A DNA stretch of 64,000 nt from Inia geoffrensis (Eukaryota > Chordata > Mammalia > Artiodactyla > Iniidae): assembly GCA_036417435.1 (NCBI GenBank), contig CM070901.1, forward strand, positions 9,026,001 to 9,090,000, given 5' to 3'. Below the pieces are notes generated by a model. It had not been told where the DNA came from, ran no database searches, and saw only the letters and a program-made list of their open reading frames with translations. Each line of letters begins with the position of its first letter. The stretch's first letter is position 1. Position numbers and translations under genes: made by a program. Below are positions 1 through 12,847 of the stretch, piece by piece.

Positions 1-1180
<1,180 letters not shown>

Positions 1181-1296
1181 GATGTTGTTAAACAAAGGGA
1201 ACACGGGGGACAGGGAAGGAGGAAGACAACTTGTATTTTTATTTTCATTTTATTTTTTTAATTGAAGTATAGTTGTTTTACAACACTCCACTTGCT

Positions 1297-1553
1297 TTTT
1301 TAAATTTAATTTTTATTTTATCCATATATTGGAGTATAGCTGATTTACAATGTTGTGTTAGTCTCAGGTGTACAGCAAAGTGATTCAGCTATACACATAT
1401 CCATTTTTTTTCAGTTTCTTTTCCCCTTACAAGTTATTATAGAATATTGAGTAGAGTTCCCTGCCTTATAAAGTAGGTCTTGTTGATTATCTATTTTATA
1501 TATAGTAGTGTGTGTATGTTAATCCCGTACTCCTAATTAATCCCTTCTCCCCA
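1297..1553 (-). mobile_element. 5'-truncated L1 3' end with 10-bp target-site duplication
   Basis: On the plus strand the segment starts with a T-rich tail and continues through 'ggagtatagctgatttac' and 'caatgttgtgttagtctcag'. This is the reverse complement of a cetartiodactyl L1 3' UTR. TCCACTTGCT occurs at 1287-1296 and again at 1554-1563 and marks the insertion. A second short L1-like 3' terminus (about 1252-1286) lies just before it, so this site received L1-type 3' ends twice. Confidence 0.75.
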
Positions 1554-1714
1554 TCCACTTGCTGTTTTAGCATGTTGATTGTGAGGTGCCTTTGTGGCAT
1601 CCAAGGGAAAAGGTGAAAACACTGGAAACACCGTTTTGACTTGAGCAGAGAGATCGAAGCTAGAGCAGTTATTTTAAATGCTGCCAGAGCATTTAACACA
1701 CTTTATTGTAATAT

Positions 1715-2028
1715 CCTCGTTTTTTGGCTGCGTTGGGTCTTCGTTGCTGCGCGTTGGCTTCCTCTAGTTGCAGCGAGCGGGGGCTACTCTTCGTTGCGGT
1801 GAATGGGCTTCTCATTGTCGTGACTTCTCTTGCTGTGGAGCACAAGCCCTAGGCTTGTGTGGGGCTTCAGTAGTTGTGGCTCGTGGGCTCTAGAGCACAG
1901 GCTCAGTAGTTATGGTGCGTGGGCTTAGTTCCTCCACGGCATGTGCGATCTTCCCGGACCAGTGCTGGAACCCCGTGTCCCCTGCATTGGCAGACGGATT
2001 CTTAACCACTGCGCCACTAGGGAAGCCC
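1715..2028 (-). mobile_element. Long CHR-type tRNA-derived SINE, minus strand
   Basis: The plus strand reads from 'ggctgcgttgggtcttcgtt' to the terminal 'gcgccactagggaagccc', which is the reverse complement of the CHR SINE head (GGGCTTCCCTGGTGGCGCAG family). The tRNA-like pol III A and B box regions lie at the right end. The 11-bp target-site duplication TATTGTAATAT occurs at 1704-1714 and 2029-2039. The A-tail is very short. Confidence 0.9.
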
Positions 2029-2089
2029 TATTGTAATATTCGTGATTAAATTGTCTGACTCCATAGCCAGATGACAGACTCCTTGCACA

Positions 2090-2182
2090 GGGTCTATGTA
2101 CGACTTGCTCTCTTCTGTCTTCCTAGCATCTAGCACAGTGCATAGCATTTAGGAAGACCCTAATGAATGTTTTTAAAATGAA

Positions 2183-2184
<2 letters not shown>
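2090..2184 (+). mobile_element. L2/MIR-type 3' end
   Basis: The stretch 'cctagcatctagcacagtgc' followed by a diverged copy of the 'ggcacatagtaggtgctcaataaatg' consensus end is typical of the 3' terminus shared by L2 and MIR. It runs straight into the adjacent AT microsatellite. Confidence 0.5.

Positions 2185-2185
<1 letters not shown>

Positions 2186-2219
<34 letters not shown>
2186..2219. repeat. (AT)n microsatellite
   Basis: About 17 uninterrupted AT units directly follow the L2/MIR tail, consistent with expansion from an A-rich 3' end. Confidence 0.95.
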
Positions 2220-2222
<3 letters not shown>

Positions 2223-3690
2223 TAAGTTACTCCTTTATTATATGCCAGGCAGATATGATGAGAGTTTTAAATTACTAAGGGAGTTCTCAAGATAGCATAT
2301 TAGTGCAAAAGGGGTTCGAGCATCAAAGAAAGTTGGGAAGCCTTGCCTGAGTAATCTCTAAGATCTCTGTAGGCTCTGTGACTAAATCAAGGATTAATGG
2401 ACCACTTGCTCTGTAGGAGAGTCCCACTGACTTTTGAAATAAATTAGTTCTATGAATCTCTCAGGAACTGTGGGCCTAAAAATGAACACTACTCTTTCCA
2501 GAGTCAAACACAGCTGTCTAAGGAACATGTAGAAATGTTAGACCCATCTTGGTCCAAACCCATCTGTTGTGGAGAAGCTTGGTGCTTGAAGAGGTACCAA
2601 TGGCATTGTCCCCATCCTTGGAGGGTACTTAATGATCACAGTTGTCCTGGAGGAGGCTGATGGAGAACACGCTGGGGCAGCTCCTCACATGCTTTCAAGA
2701 TAACGGGCTCTTGGCAAATCATTTTAAAATGGTGCCTGGAAATCAGTAGACACTTTTAATAGTTTTTGATGGACTGTTGATTGAATTGAGCCATAGTTGG
2801 GGATTTTAAGTTATATACTGTAATAAAGTGAAGTTATATGAAAACTGTGTAGGTGCTATTTCAAATGACTGCATCCTTAATTTGACAACCAGTAAACAGT
2901 ATTTCAGTATCTACTGATGGCTCTCTGATGAGTGTGATGTGATGAATGCACATGTGTATCATCAAGCATTGCATGCATGAAAATGACCATATTTACAAAA
3001 TATTTCATTTTGGTAAGGTGACCTATGGAGAACATTTAAGGGACTATAACTAGATTTTTCTTTTTCTTTTCGACTCTCATCTGGAGGGCTTAATGGAAAT
3101 GATTTATTCTGCATGAACATGTTCTACATCATTAAGCTATGTCTTTAGAAAAACCTAATTCTCCTCATTAAGTAAACAGAAAAAATCAGAGTAATATCAA
3201 TGTTTGTCCTTTTTCGTTCTATAAACTGTCAGCTGATGGATGGTTACATACAGAGACCCCTCTCCCAGTCTTTATTTTGCTCAGAACTTTGTAGAGGAAT
3301 GAAATAGCTTCCTGAATTTGCACCATTTTCCACAGAGCTTATAAAACAAATTGAAAATATATCTAGAGGAAAGAGTCATATTTTATGATAATAGTAACTT
3401 CAGAACTTCGTGTGACCTATCCACGAGCTCATTCACGCTCGAAAACAATTAAAGAGCAAAAAGAGGTAATCTCTACTTACAAGATGAGTCAGATTGTCCT
3501 CATGGCAGTGAGGACTCAATTAAAATTACTTGTGAAGAGATATTACTTATTATTGTTCCACTGACTCCTCTTTCATTGGATGCCTCCAGTTTTTCAAATT
3601 TTAAATCACCTAGGCTTACCAAGCAGAACGGTCTTGGGCAATTAACCAAAATACAATTGTTGAAAATGTACTATGAACTATACAAAGAAG
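2220..3690. other. No recognised feature
   Basis: AT-rich sequence with no repeat I can name, no ORF of note and no splice-framed exon. It may contain very old repeats that need a profile search. Confidence 0.5.
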
Positions 3691-3990
3691 TAAAAGACAG
3701 CCTCTGCCTTCAGTGAACTTATACTATAGTTTGTGAGATAAAGCATTTGGTTCCCCTTCTCAGAATGCTCATCCTTCAGTTGTGAGCACCTCCAGAACAC
3801 CAAACTCGGGAGATAATCTCTCTCTCCGCCAACACTTTTATTGTTGAGATGAATCCTGAGTTTTGTTGAGTTACATGTCAGTTTCCACTACTGGAGTGTA
3901 AGGTCTTTGAGAGCAGTTTTTTTGTTTTAATTCATCTAATTCCTCATATACAGTAGGTGCCTGAAAAATGTTAGGTTTTAGATTGATTAA
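3691..3990. mobile_element. Old L2-type fragments in both orientations
   Basis: At 3695-3750, 'cctctgccttcagtgaactt' resembles the reverse strand of an L2 3' region. At 3885-3985, 'ggagtgtaaggtctttgaga' then 'cagtaggtgcctgaaaaatg' resembles the L2 3' end on the plus strand. Both are diverged. Confidence 0.4.
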
Positions 3991-5334
3991 ACCCTGAATT
4001 ATATACAAAAACAATTCTCAGAAATATTAAAATGTATCAGAATTTCTTGATTTGTTACATATCCTCCAGCAAATCAGAAATCATAAGCATTCGTTTAATT
4101 CATAGCACTCAGTTTCATAGCTCTACTCAAGATTCCATTTATCAGTATTTCCATTAGGCCCAACAAGTCTTTCATTTATGTAGGTTTTCAAATGGTTGTT
4201 GATGTATCGGCCCTTTTTGAAGTTGTTCATTCTGCCCTTATCACAGATATTGACTATTTTTCGTTTACAGGATGTTAAGCAGGATGCCACGATGAGGTTT
4301 TGCTCAAGTTTATACAATTAATGGACCCTTTATTTCTGCTAGGTTTATAAAGTAGTTAACTTTGTGCTCTCTTTCAAATTGGTAACAACTTGTTTTAAAT
4401 ATCTATTTTTAGATTGGTTGTGTTTGAAAATGCTTCAGAAAATAATGTTAAGTGGCCAAATAGTTTTTGTTTGGGGCATGTTTTTGTTTTATAATGGATT
4501 CTTCTGGACCTAGAAGATGTTGGCAGATTTCAATTTATTAGACATAATACTTCCAACTCTTTAACCCCTGGAAAGGAGAATGAATGGAAAGCCTGATGAA
4601 TTACTGGTGTAGTGATCCTTTGGCTATGCTTGCTGAATGGTTTACACTGGTGTCATGTTAGACTCAGCTGAACAAAGCCTCATTCTCTGTGGGAGTTCAG
4701 TAAAAATGATCCTGGGGTCAGGAGCTTGCATTCTCAGAGAAAATACAGTACAGTCTGAACAAATGAAATTTCTAATTTAATGTCTTCTAGATTTCTCTGC
4801 CCAACCATCTTTCCTTCTAACTCCTTTGATCACATTTATCCTCTTTTGGAAAAATGGTTTATCTATGTTTGTGTGTCAAACTCAAATTCTGCCTTTAGTA
4901 TTCCTAAACCTTTAGTAAACCTTGGCTGGTTTGTCCACATAATTCTCTGTTTCTCATTTTCCAGGGTTTTCATTTCATATAAACCCTCTCCGCCTGTTCT
5001 TCATAGAGAATCAGCTTAGTGAGGTGATTCATGAGAAGATGCTCTATTCAACTCTGCTCTCCTGGGAATGGTCCACAGGGTTGCTTTAAAAATAGGTCAT
5101 GTTACTTGAGAGAAATTGAGAGATTTACGTTTAGAATTTTGTGTTCTTGCCTTCTTTGGCTAGTCTAGACACAGCCCCTTTAAATAGACCCTTAAATAAC
5201 AAGTGTAGCACAAGGAAAGGAGGAGCATTTGAGGGTGCCGTTTTGTACATTAATCACCCATGAATGTTTGAGTACTGAGAAGTCAGTTAATTAACTGGGC
5301 ACACTTTTGGGTGGTTGTTTTCTTTTTTACAGGC
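3991..5334. other. No recognised feature
   Basis: Apparently single-copy, AT-rich sequence. The only ORFs are short (at most 79 codons), lack family similarity I can recognise, and show no coding-like context. Confidence 0.5.
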
Positions 5335-5830
5335 AGTCATCTGCTGTATACTATTAGGTGTTGGAGACAGAAAGCAGAACGAAACAATCCCTGCCCTCAA
5401 GGACTAACAGTCCAGTGGAAAAAGCAGACAAATGAATCAATGACCACTTTATGGTGCAGTATATCCTATGATGACATTTGATGACATTTCAGTTCAGCTT
5501 ATGGGATATGTCCTAGCAAAGTTTTTATGAAAAGATGATGCCTGAACTGAACCTTGAAAGAGGGGTACCATTAAGAAAATGAAGACTAGGGTATGAAAAG
5601 AGCACTCTAGACAGGGAACAGCATAAGTGAGGATAGGGAACCTTAAAACATTGTGACCTATCCGTGAATTATATGTATCTCAGTATTATTGAATGATGAG
5701 AGCGAAATGAAGTGATAATAAATGATATTGAAGAAAGAGGCAGGAACCAGCTCAGGGATACCTTGGGGGTCATTGTGAGGATGTTTGGGGTGAGTGCAAT
5801 GCCAGGTTTTAGAATTATGGCAAATGGTGC
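5335..5830 (-). mobile_element. L2 LINE fragment, minus strand
   Basis: The plus strand reads 'ggtgttggagacagaaagca', 'aacaatccctgccctcaagg', then 'gcactctagacagggaacag'. These are reverse-complement L2 hallmarks in the usual order: 3' terminus first, then the 'tcttgaagg' and 'gaacagcatg' blocks. The fragment decays toward 5830. Confidence 0.6.
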
Positions 5831-5832
5831 TA

Positions 5833-6052
5833 GTTGTTACTGAACTGGAGAGCTTGCTTCCTCTCTCTCTCTGCCTTGTGAGGACACAGCAAGAAGACAG
5901 CTATTGGCAGGCCAGAAAGAGAGCCCTCACAGGAACTGAACTGGCTGGCACCTAAATCTTGGACTTCCCAGCCTCCAGAGCTGTGAGAAATAAATGCTGT
6001 TGACACCACCCAGTTTATGGTGTTTTATTATAGCAGCCTGAGCAGACTAAGA
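5833..6052 (+). mobile_element. MaLR (MST/MLT1-type) LTR, 3' part
   Basis: The stretch contains 'gtgaggacacagcaagaaga', 'gagagccctcacaggaactg', 'cttggacttcccagcctcca', an AATAAA polyadenylation signal ('gtgagaaataaatgctgttg'), and a terminal 'agcagcctgagcagactaag'. This is the standard order for the 3' half of a non-autonomous MaLR LTR. No internal retroviral sequence is seen. Confidence 0.7.
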
Positions 6053-6059
6053 CATTTCC

Positions 6060-6783
6060 TCATTTCTTTCAACGACACCGTATTCCCAGGCAGACAGGCT
6101 AGACATTTGGAAATTGTCTTCAGTTCCTCCTGTTTCTGCTCCCACAATCCATTACTTAATTCTGTTGCTTCTCTTTTCTGGTATTTCTTTCATTCTTCAG
6201 TACCATGGTTCTTTGTGATTTGTTGTCTGGACTATTTCAATAATCTTTTCATTGGTTCAGTTTTTGTCTGTAAGCTTCCGAAGGACTTAGAGAAGCGTAA
6301 TCTGAGGCAGAGTGAAGGAAGCATCTTTTTCAACAACCTTCAGTGGCTCTCCATTGCCCGAAGAATAACATTCAAACTCATCAGCTTAAAATTTAAAGCC
6401 CCCTCTGATAGGGCCTCAACCACCTTTTCAGCCACGTGCATTTTGTTGCAGCCACCTGGGTTCACTAAACAGGGTTTTAAGCTCCTGGGTCTCTGTGCCT
6501 CTTCACTCAGCTGGGAAAGTTCTTGCTTTTCCGTCTTGTACTGAAATCCCACTCATTCTTCAAGACCGTTTGGAAGTGCTGCCTCCTCCTAGCCACCTCC
6601 AAGATTTCTCTCAAAAATGCTCATGCTTCAAACGCTCCCAAATTCCTTTGTTTTTACTTTTGTCATGCTGCTTATTAATTGTTAACATAATTGTCATCTC
6701 CTTTAGACTGACAGGTTTGTGAGGACAGGGACCTAGTTATGACAGTCTTTGTACATTGGGAGTGCTGAATAAATGTTTATTGA
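6060..6783 (+). mobile_element. L2 LINE 3' region, plus strand
   Basis: The diverged L2 order is preserved: 'tctggactatttcaataatc', 'cagtggctctccattgcccg', 'aactcatcagcttaaaattt', and finally 'gtgctgaataaatgtttatt'. The 175-codon ORF here is a remnant of LINE sequence plus chance extension, not a gene. Confidence 0.65.
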
Positions 6784-8640
6784 AGTTAACACTTTAGAAG
6801 AAATGGTCAACAGAGAGCTACAAGCAAACCTGACGCTTAGGGAAATGGAGAGCATTGAAATAAAAAGTGAGTGTATTGAAAAGAACCCGATTTTGCCTTT
6901 GTTTTTTGCTCAGGCCAACCCTCCTTTGGGGTAGGATTGATGTTTTCTTACTCGGTTATATGTTCAAGTCACAAAAACTTTGTGTGATTTATACCAGCCT
7001 TGTCATTCTCATCCTTCAGATGTATACTGTAAACGAGAACCACAGAATTTTCTATTTGTCCTGCAAATGTCTGTTGTTTTTGTGTCAGTTTTCAGTTCTT
7101 GGTTTAATATGCCTGTTGCTTAAAAAGAATTTGTCTTGTCTTTGTCCCCAGTCCCTGACAGGAAGCTTCTAGAACCCTTGGGGTTTCCTAAGTGATAGAA
7201 GTGCTTTTGGTCTTCATGAGCGCCCCCCGGATCACACCTGAGTTTATGCTAATGAGGTAACCCTTGGCCATTCCCTGGATGCCTTCAGGATGGCGGTGGT
7301 CTCCAGAAAGACCAACCACAAGATTATAGAGAATTGGGACTTTGAGCCAGCCTGACCTCCATGGAGGGAAGGGGGACTGGAGATTGAGTTCAGTCACGTG
7401 GCCAGTGCTTTCATTAATCAGACCTATATAATGGAAGCTCTGGGCACCAAAGCTTAGTGGAGCTTCCGGGTTGGTGAACACATTGATGTGCCAGGAAGGT
7501 GATGCACCTCCATTCGATGGGCAGAAAGCACAGAAGCTCTGCCTTCAAAGTCCTCCTAGACCTTGCTCTATGAGTCGCTTCATTTGACTGGTCCTGATCT
7601 ACATCCTTTATAGTAAAATGATAACACTAAGTATTGCATTTCCCTGAGTTCTGTGAGCCATCCCAGTGGATTATCGAACCTGAGAAGGTCATGGGAATCC
7701 CCCCATTTGTAACCAGGCAGTCAGAAATATGGGTGGCCTGGGAACCCCAAAAGTGTGGCTGGCCTCTGAAGTGGAGTCAGTCTTGTGGAGGACTAAGCCC
7801 TTAACTTGTGGGGTGGTTAGTACCAGAAAAGGATTTGCAGTATAGCAGTTGGGGTGGAAACAAAATAATGTCACAGAATGAACACCGTTTTGGTAAGAGC
7901 AACAGTTAGTCATTTTCAGTGGAAATTCTCTGGTGTGACCTAAAACAAAAGAAGGTCAGCTTTGTTTCAAGAAAGACCTCACCAAATAAGAGGGTTTGCT
8001 AAAAATCCAATGTTTAAAGAATCAATTTCTATACATTTTGTTCTTTATCACAGTGTTCAGGAAATTGCTCTGTTGGCAAAACAAGATTGCCTGATCATTA
8101 GAATTACATTTCTGTTTTCCAAATTAATAACATGTTTGTTTTTGCTCCTAATTTTTCTTCCCCCTCCTGCATGTAAACAACCTGCCTTATTGTTGCAAAA
8201 AAGGAAATCAAGTCAAAATTGGAGACAGCTTTCCATCATTTTTTGCCAAGCAGAAGGGGGACGAACTCAGAGATCACGTAATCCTGCTTAAGCTAAGTGT
8301 ATCTGGGAACCATCCAGATATTCACATGAGGACATGTGACTTCGATCTTCCCCATTTCTCTTTGGATAGTACAGTTTGTCTTTTGTTATCAACATTGGCC
8401 TTTTCTTTTATCTCCTCGTGGTAAAGTTTGATGGCATCTGACTTTACACTGCCTCTTGGACGGTTGTGCTTCTTTCTAACTCTCCTTTCACTTCATCGTC
8501 CTGCGTTTTGTTGCAACTCTTGCTTTTATAGCCCCTGTGTACTGTCCTGACTTTCAGATACTCCTCTTACTTTCAACACTGCAAGGACATCACACCATAG
8601 CCATGCACATAACAATTCACTTTCTTAGCTCACTGCCTTA
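6784..8640. other. No recognised feature
   Basis: No repeat or gene recognised. ORFs of 60-109 codons occur on both strands but none resembles a known family. Confidence 0.5.
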
Positions 8641-8647
8641 GCATGCC

Positions 8648-8672
8648 TTTTTTTCTTTTTTTTTTTTTTTTG
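8648..8672. repeat. Poly(T) tract
   Basis: A T-rich run with a single C near its start. It could be the tail of an unrecognised minus-strand retroelement, but no element body is evident to its right. Confidence 0.7.
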
Positions 8673-9480
8673 AGAGGTCAAAAGCAAACTTCTGTCAACC
8701 AGTCAACCAACTTGATTTGCTTTGCCCCTAAGGTTTCTTAACCCCGTGTCCTTTCCTTTATTCTTATTCTATTACCCAAGGGAAGAAAATTTACTTAGGT
8801 CTATTTCTTTAACCTTTAATATTTTGCTCATCAATTAGTATCATTGAGTTTCTTCCCACTGGAGTAACAGTTTTATTCTTTGGAAATAATAAGTCATCAA
8901 ATCTCTTTGCCCAAAGATACCCCCTTTCCCCAAATACCTGAGTAAAATACATCTTACCAGATATGCTTGGAAGATCACATTTCTTTTTAGAAGCCAATTT
9001 ATTTTTTCAACTAATGTATTTTTCTCTGGTAAATGTGATTAGCTAACAGCAAAGGGTCAAATTTCTAGGACAGAATTGCTCATCCAATTGATTTGAATGA
9101 GCTTTGGCTTGAGGGCATCATAGTTCCCATTATTTATAGTTGACTATATTTCCCCGGTTCCCGAGGAGCATTCGTATACTATTAAGTGTGGCGAGACAAA
9201 GCACAGACCCTATTCATCACATCTGTTTACAGTACAATCCTGTTGTATTGTGTGTAATGGACTTGTATATATCAAAATAATTTTAGAAGTTCAAACTCAA
9301 AGCACTTGTTGGTTTATTAATATAAATTTTCAAAGTTAATATTGTTGGGTGCTTCTGTCCATGGTTCTGTTCTTGTCCCCCGACTGTGTTACTTCATCCA
9401 CACTTCATATTATTTCCCCTTCTTCATACTCCTGTGAAAGGGGATAAACATCCACAGAGACTGGAGCCACTCCAAAGACT
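8673..9480. other. No recognised feature
   Basis: AT-rich, apparently single-copy DNA with no supportable feature. Confidence 0.5.
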
Positions 9481-9492
9481 TGCTGAGTTAAA

Positions 9493-9738
9493 AATGGTAT
9501 AGATGATCTTATTTGCAAAGCAGAAATAGAGACACAGACGTAGAGAACAAACATATGGATACCAAGGGGGAAAAGGGGGGTGGGAGCAATTGGGAAATTG
9601 GGATTGACACATACACTATTGATACTATGTATAAAACAGATAACTAATGAGAACCTACTGTGTAGCACAGGGAACTCTACTTAATGCACTATGGTGACCT
9701 AAATGGGAAGGAAATCCAAAAAAGAGGGGAGATATATG

Positions 9739-9796
<58 letters not shown>

Positions 9797-9878
9797 TGAT
9801 TGACTTTGCTGTACAGCAGAAACTAACACAACATTGTAAAGCAACTATACTCCAATAAAAATTAATTTAAGAAAAGAT
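9493..9878 (+). mobile_element. L1 3' UTR fragment carrying an expanded (TA)n
   Basis: It begins with 'ggtatagatgatcttatttg', passes 'gagacacagacgtagagaac' and 'gcacagggaactctacttaa', and ends in 'caactatactccaataaaaa', the L1 3' terminus. The flanks TTGCTGAGTTAA (9481-9492) and TTGCTAAGTTAA (9879-9890) form a 12-bp target-site duplication with one mismatch. A (TA)n tract occupies 9743-9793 within the element. Confidence 0.85.
9743..9793. repeat. (TA)n microsatellite inside an L1 3' UTR
   Basis: About 25 pure TA units. The sister L1 3' end at 34.5 kb has only a short 'atatatgtatatgtata' at the corresponding place, so the tract grew after insertion or in another subfamily. Confidence 0.95.
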
Positions 9879-9890
9879 TTGCTAAGTTAA

Positions 9891-11204
9891 GACCCATAAA
9901 CAACTCTTTGTCAAGTCAAAGGAATGCTGCACAATATGCTTTCTAATAAACATGTTTTTTCTTGATTATAAAAGTAATAAATGCCATCACAGAAAACTTG
10001 GAAATACAGCAAAACACATACAGCTAAATTATTCCATGAGAATATATGGTCACTTCCTAGTACATTTCCTTCCAGCCCTCTTGTATGGCTTTTCTCACTA
10101 TGCACGTAGATACATAATTGTTTTCCCAATAGAATTGAGATCATAGTTAGAGCTACTTTTTGATTGGTTTTTGCCTTAATTTCATTTTGTTCTTAGCAGA
10201 CATTGAGAAGATCAAGACACATTTACCTAAGCATTTACCTAAGCATTATCCCTCTTTACATAAAAAAACTCCATTGAAAGAGAGGAAACTGTATGTAGTT
10301 TATTGTTTACTTTGCTATTTCTCTGCGGCCTTCTTATGTTTGCTTTCTGCTTTCAATATTCTCATCCACGATCAGATATTACCCAAAGTATTATCTAATC
10401 AGAATAAAATCTTCAAACATAAAGTTCATTTCTGCTTTCCCCATGACTATGAGTCAAAACTGATCCAATTGCTAAAAGTGCTAAATAAAATAGAATAAAA
10501 AAATCTGGTGCAGTTATCTTCTGTAGCTACATCAGCCTGAATAATCCATTTGGGATTTTACTTGTGTCTGAGGACATTTGCTACAAACATAACTTTCTGT
10601 ATATCTAAGTAATCTTTAAACATTTATTAAAATTGCTGGCGAGTCAGTATCAAATGCTTGGTGTGTACAACGTGGAAGATGCCTTTCACATGCTAGTTAC
10701 TAAATAAATGTAGAAGGAGGACAAGAATTTTTGTTTCTGACCTACGTAAGCTTACTTCTCATCAGGGGCAGGGAGAGAGAATATTATAAAATTAGTGTTT
10801 GTTGCCGGCTTCTATTTTGGAGAGTGTCAGGCACTCTACATACTAAATCCTTACAACTCTACAAAGTAAGTATCCTCCTATGTCTACTAAGTTCTGTCAA
10901 TTCTGTCTCCTGATAGATGCACTGTTTTGAATGCATACTGATCAGAAACAGACTTATTTTTGTCCCCGGACAAACAACATGCAGGGAAACAGTCCAGGAT
11001 TGGTACAGCTGTTCTGGAAAATTGACAAGGCTGCACAGCGGAATCCAGGGAGGTGTTTTACGGGGCATAACGTCACCCTAAACAAAGGAGGGTAATGTTA
11101 AGAATGAAGAAGGGGAGAATGGATGCTGCTAGAATCTCCCCATCCCCATTCCCACTCCTTCCACGTCTAGGCAAATATCCCGTCTTGCCTGGATTCCTGC
11201 GATT
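9891..11204. other. Mostly unrecognised; possible MIR fragment at 10805-10885
   Basis: The part 'gtcaggcactctacatacta' to 'acaaagtaagtatcctccta' resembles a reverse-strand MIR core. The remainder has no feature I can support, including the 112-codon ORF at 10160-10498. Confidence 0.4.
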
Positions 11205-11880
11205 ATCTTGTAATGGGTCACTTAACCTCTGGTCGTGCACAACTCCTTCTGCTCAGCAGACTTCAGCTGAGCGACCTTCCTGGAACACAGACAGGAGCTG
11301 TCACTCACTCACTTAAAGCGATTCAGTGGCTCTTTGTTTTTCTTGTATTAAAGTTCAAACTGCTTAAAATGGCATTCAGAGGCCTTCAAGACACGATTGT
11401 ATCTCCACTCTCCGGGTTACACATTACGTTTTAGCCACAGCACATCTTCAACGCTTTCAATGCACCACATCTCCTTCAGCTGTCAGCGTCTTTACAGGCT
11501 TCCTTCATGGCTTTGAAGAGAAACTGTAATTGCGGGTATTTAGAGTAAATTCTAATTTCTAAACATGAGCCAACTCTCTGGCTGAATGAAACATCTCTGC
11601 TGATGGAATCCACTCATTCGCTGCCAGTTTGCCATCTTTGAACCATTCCTTTGGCCTGAAATACTCTTTTGTTCTTTTTACTAAGTTCATTTCATCCCAA
11701 CCCTTGTTTTTTGCTTTTTGTTTGTCTAACTTCTCGTTTTTCCGGGTCACACTTGATACACCATTTCCTCCCAGATCTGGCGTCCTAGATCTGGGGTAAC
11801 TTCCTGCCCTGCGTCCCCCAGCCCTGGCTTGCTCTCTGGCATCACATGTGACTGAGTTCCCACTAGAATGGGGAGCTCGG
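11205..11880 (+). mobile_element. L2 LINE fragment, plus strand
   Basis: Blocks match L2 order: 'gcgattcagtggctctttgt', 'aaagttcaaactgcttaaaa', 'gaggccttcaagacacgatt', then a 'ttggcctgaaatactctttt' block. The 116-codon minus-strand ORF at 11559-11909 lies antisense to this and is not a gene. Confidence 0.55.
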
Positions 11881-11889
11881 AGGACTGGG

Positions 11890-12010
11890 GTCATTTCTGT
11901 CTCAATCATTTTTCCATAGAGTCAACACATATTTCACGGGCCCCTCCTATGTGCCAGTGCTCTCTTGGGCATCGTTTTGGGGCACGTCAAGGCTTTCAGG
12001 AATCTGAGCA
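11890..12010 (-). mobile_element. L2/MIR 3' end, minus strand
   Basis: The pattern 'caacacatatttcacgggcc' and 'cctatgtgccagtgctctct' is the reverse complement of the shared L2/MIR terminus ('gcctggcacatagtagg'). Confidence 0.5.
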
Positions 12011-12589
12011 CCAATCTGGCCTCATCCTGGGTTTGGACGATGAGAAGACAGACTCTGTTTCACAGCAGCTGTGCAGAGAAAAAAACCCCAGAGCGCTTGC
12101 CTGCAGGACACTGTGCCCTTCTCCCCACTTCCTTTCTCTCTCTGCGAGGCTTTGCTGGGTTCCCTGCCTCAGCCTCTGAAAGGAAAGGGCGTGCTAAGTG
12201 TCCCCTCTGCCTACTTGCCAAGTTCCCTTGCCCTCAGGTTCCCTCTCTCCTTTCTTCTTCTCGAAAGAGAAGCACGTTGTTGTTTCTGGAGGAGGATCCA
12301 GGTCTGAGTTTTTCCACACTTGGCAAGACCTCCTGGTAGCTTCCTCCTTGGCCCGTCTGGTTCAGTTCCACGAGCCACTAGGGAACGTCATAGCTGGAGA
12401 GCAACCCATCCCTCTTGAGGGCTGGGAAATGCAATGTGAGACCTCCCTGCCTCGTGGCCCATTGTGGGTTTCGTCAGCAAAAGTATCCGGGCCCCGAGGA
12501 GTCATGGTACCCAGATGACTTGCCTCGGGCCCTGCACACGTGCTGTGGGGATTCTGCGGCCTCCTTACATGCCTGCTGTGTTTTTCCCC
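12011..12589. other. GC-richer stretch, no recognised feature
   Basis: Several overlapping ORFs of 78-124 codons occur in different plus-strand frames. Their overlap and low-complexity Ser/Leu/Pro content are what a C/T-rich segment gives by chance. I see no domain or splice evidence. Confidence 0.5.
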
Positions 12590-12800
12590 CTACTTGTCAA
12601 GGCTGGTCCATATGGATTCCACCCCTCCGCCCAGCACAGTCTGCGACATTTCATAAATACCTGCTGAACGGGATTGTACCGAACTGCGCTGCAGATGGGA
12701 CCGTGAAAGCCTAGAGAGTTCAAGTACCCTGCTCAGAGTACACAGTGAGTCCAGTGTGCTTGAGTTCAGAATCTGAATCCAGTCTGTCTGACTTCACCGT
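12590..12800. mobile_element. L2 3' end (+) followed by MIR (-)
   Basis: At 12630-12680, 'cccagcacagtctgcgacat' plus 'cataaatacctgctgaacgg' resembles an L2 terminus. At 12690-12800, 'gttcaagtaccctgctcaga', 'gttcagaatctgaatccagt' and 'ctgtctgacttcaccg' follow the reverse MIR core order. Confidence 0.5.
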
Positions 12801-12847
12801 GTCGCATGAACCCCACATCCCAAGTTGGATTTAAAAAATGAAGTTAA

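Noticed and set aside
6017..6544. 175-codon plus-strand ORF
   Set aside because: It starts in a MaLR LTR and continues through an L2 fragment.
11868..12518. Cluster of overlapping plus-strand ORFs suggesting a GC-rich gene
   Set aside because: Several frames are open at once, no domain is recognisable, and parts lie in L2/MIR sequence. No splice-site structure supports an exon.
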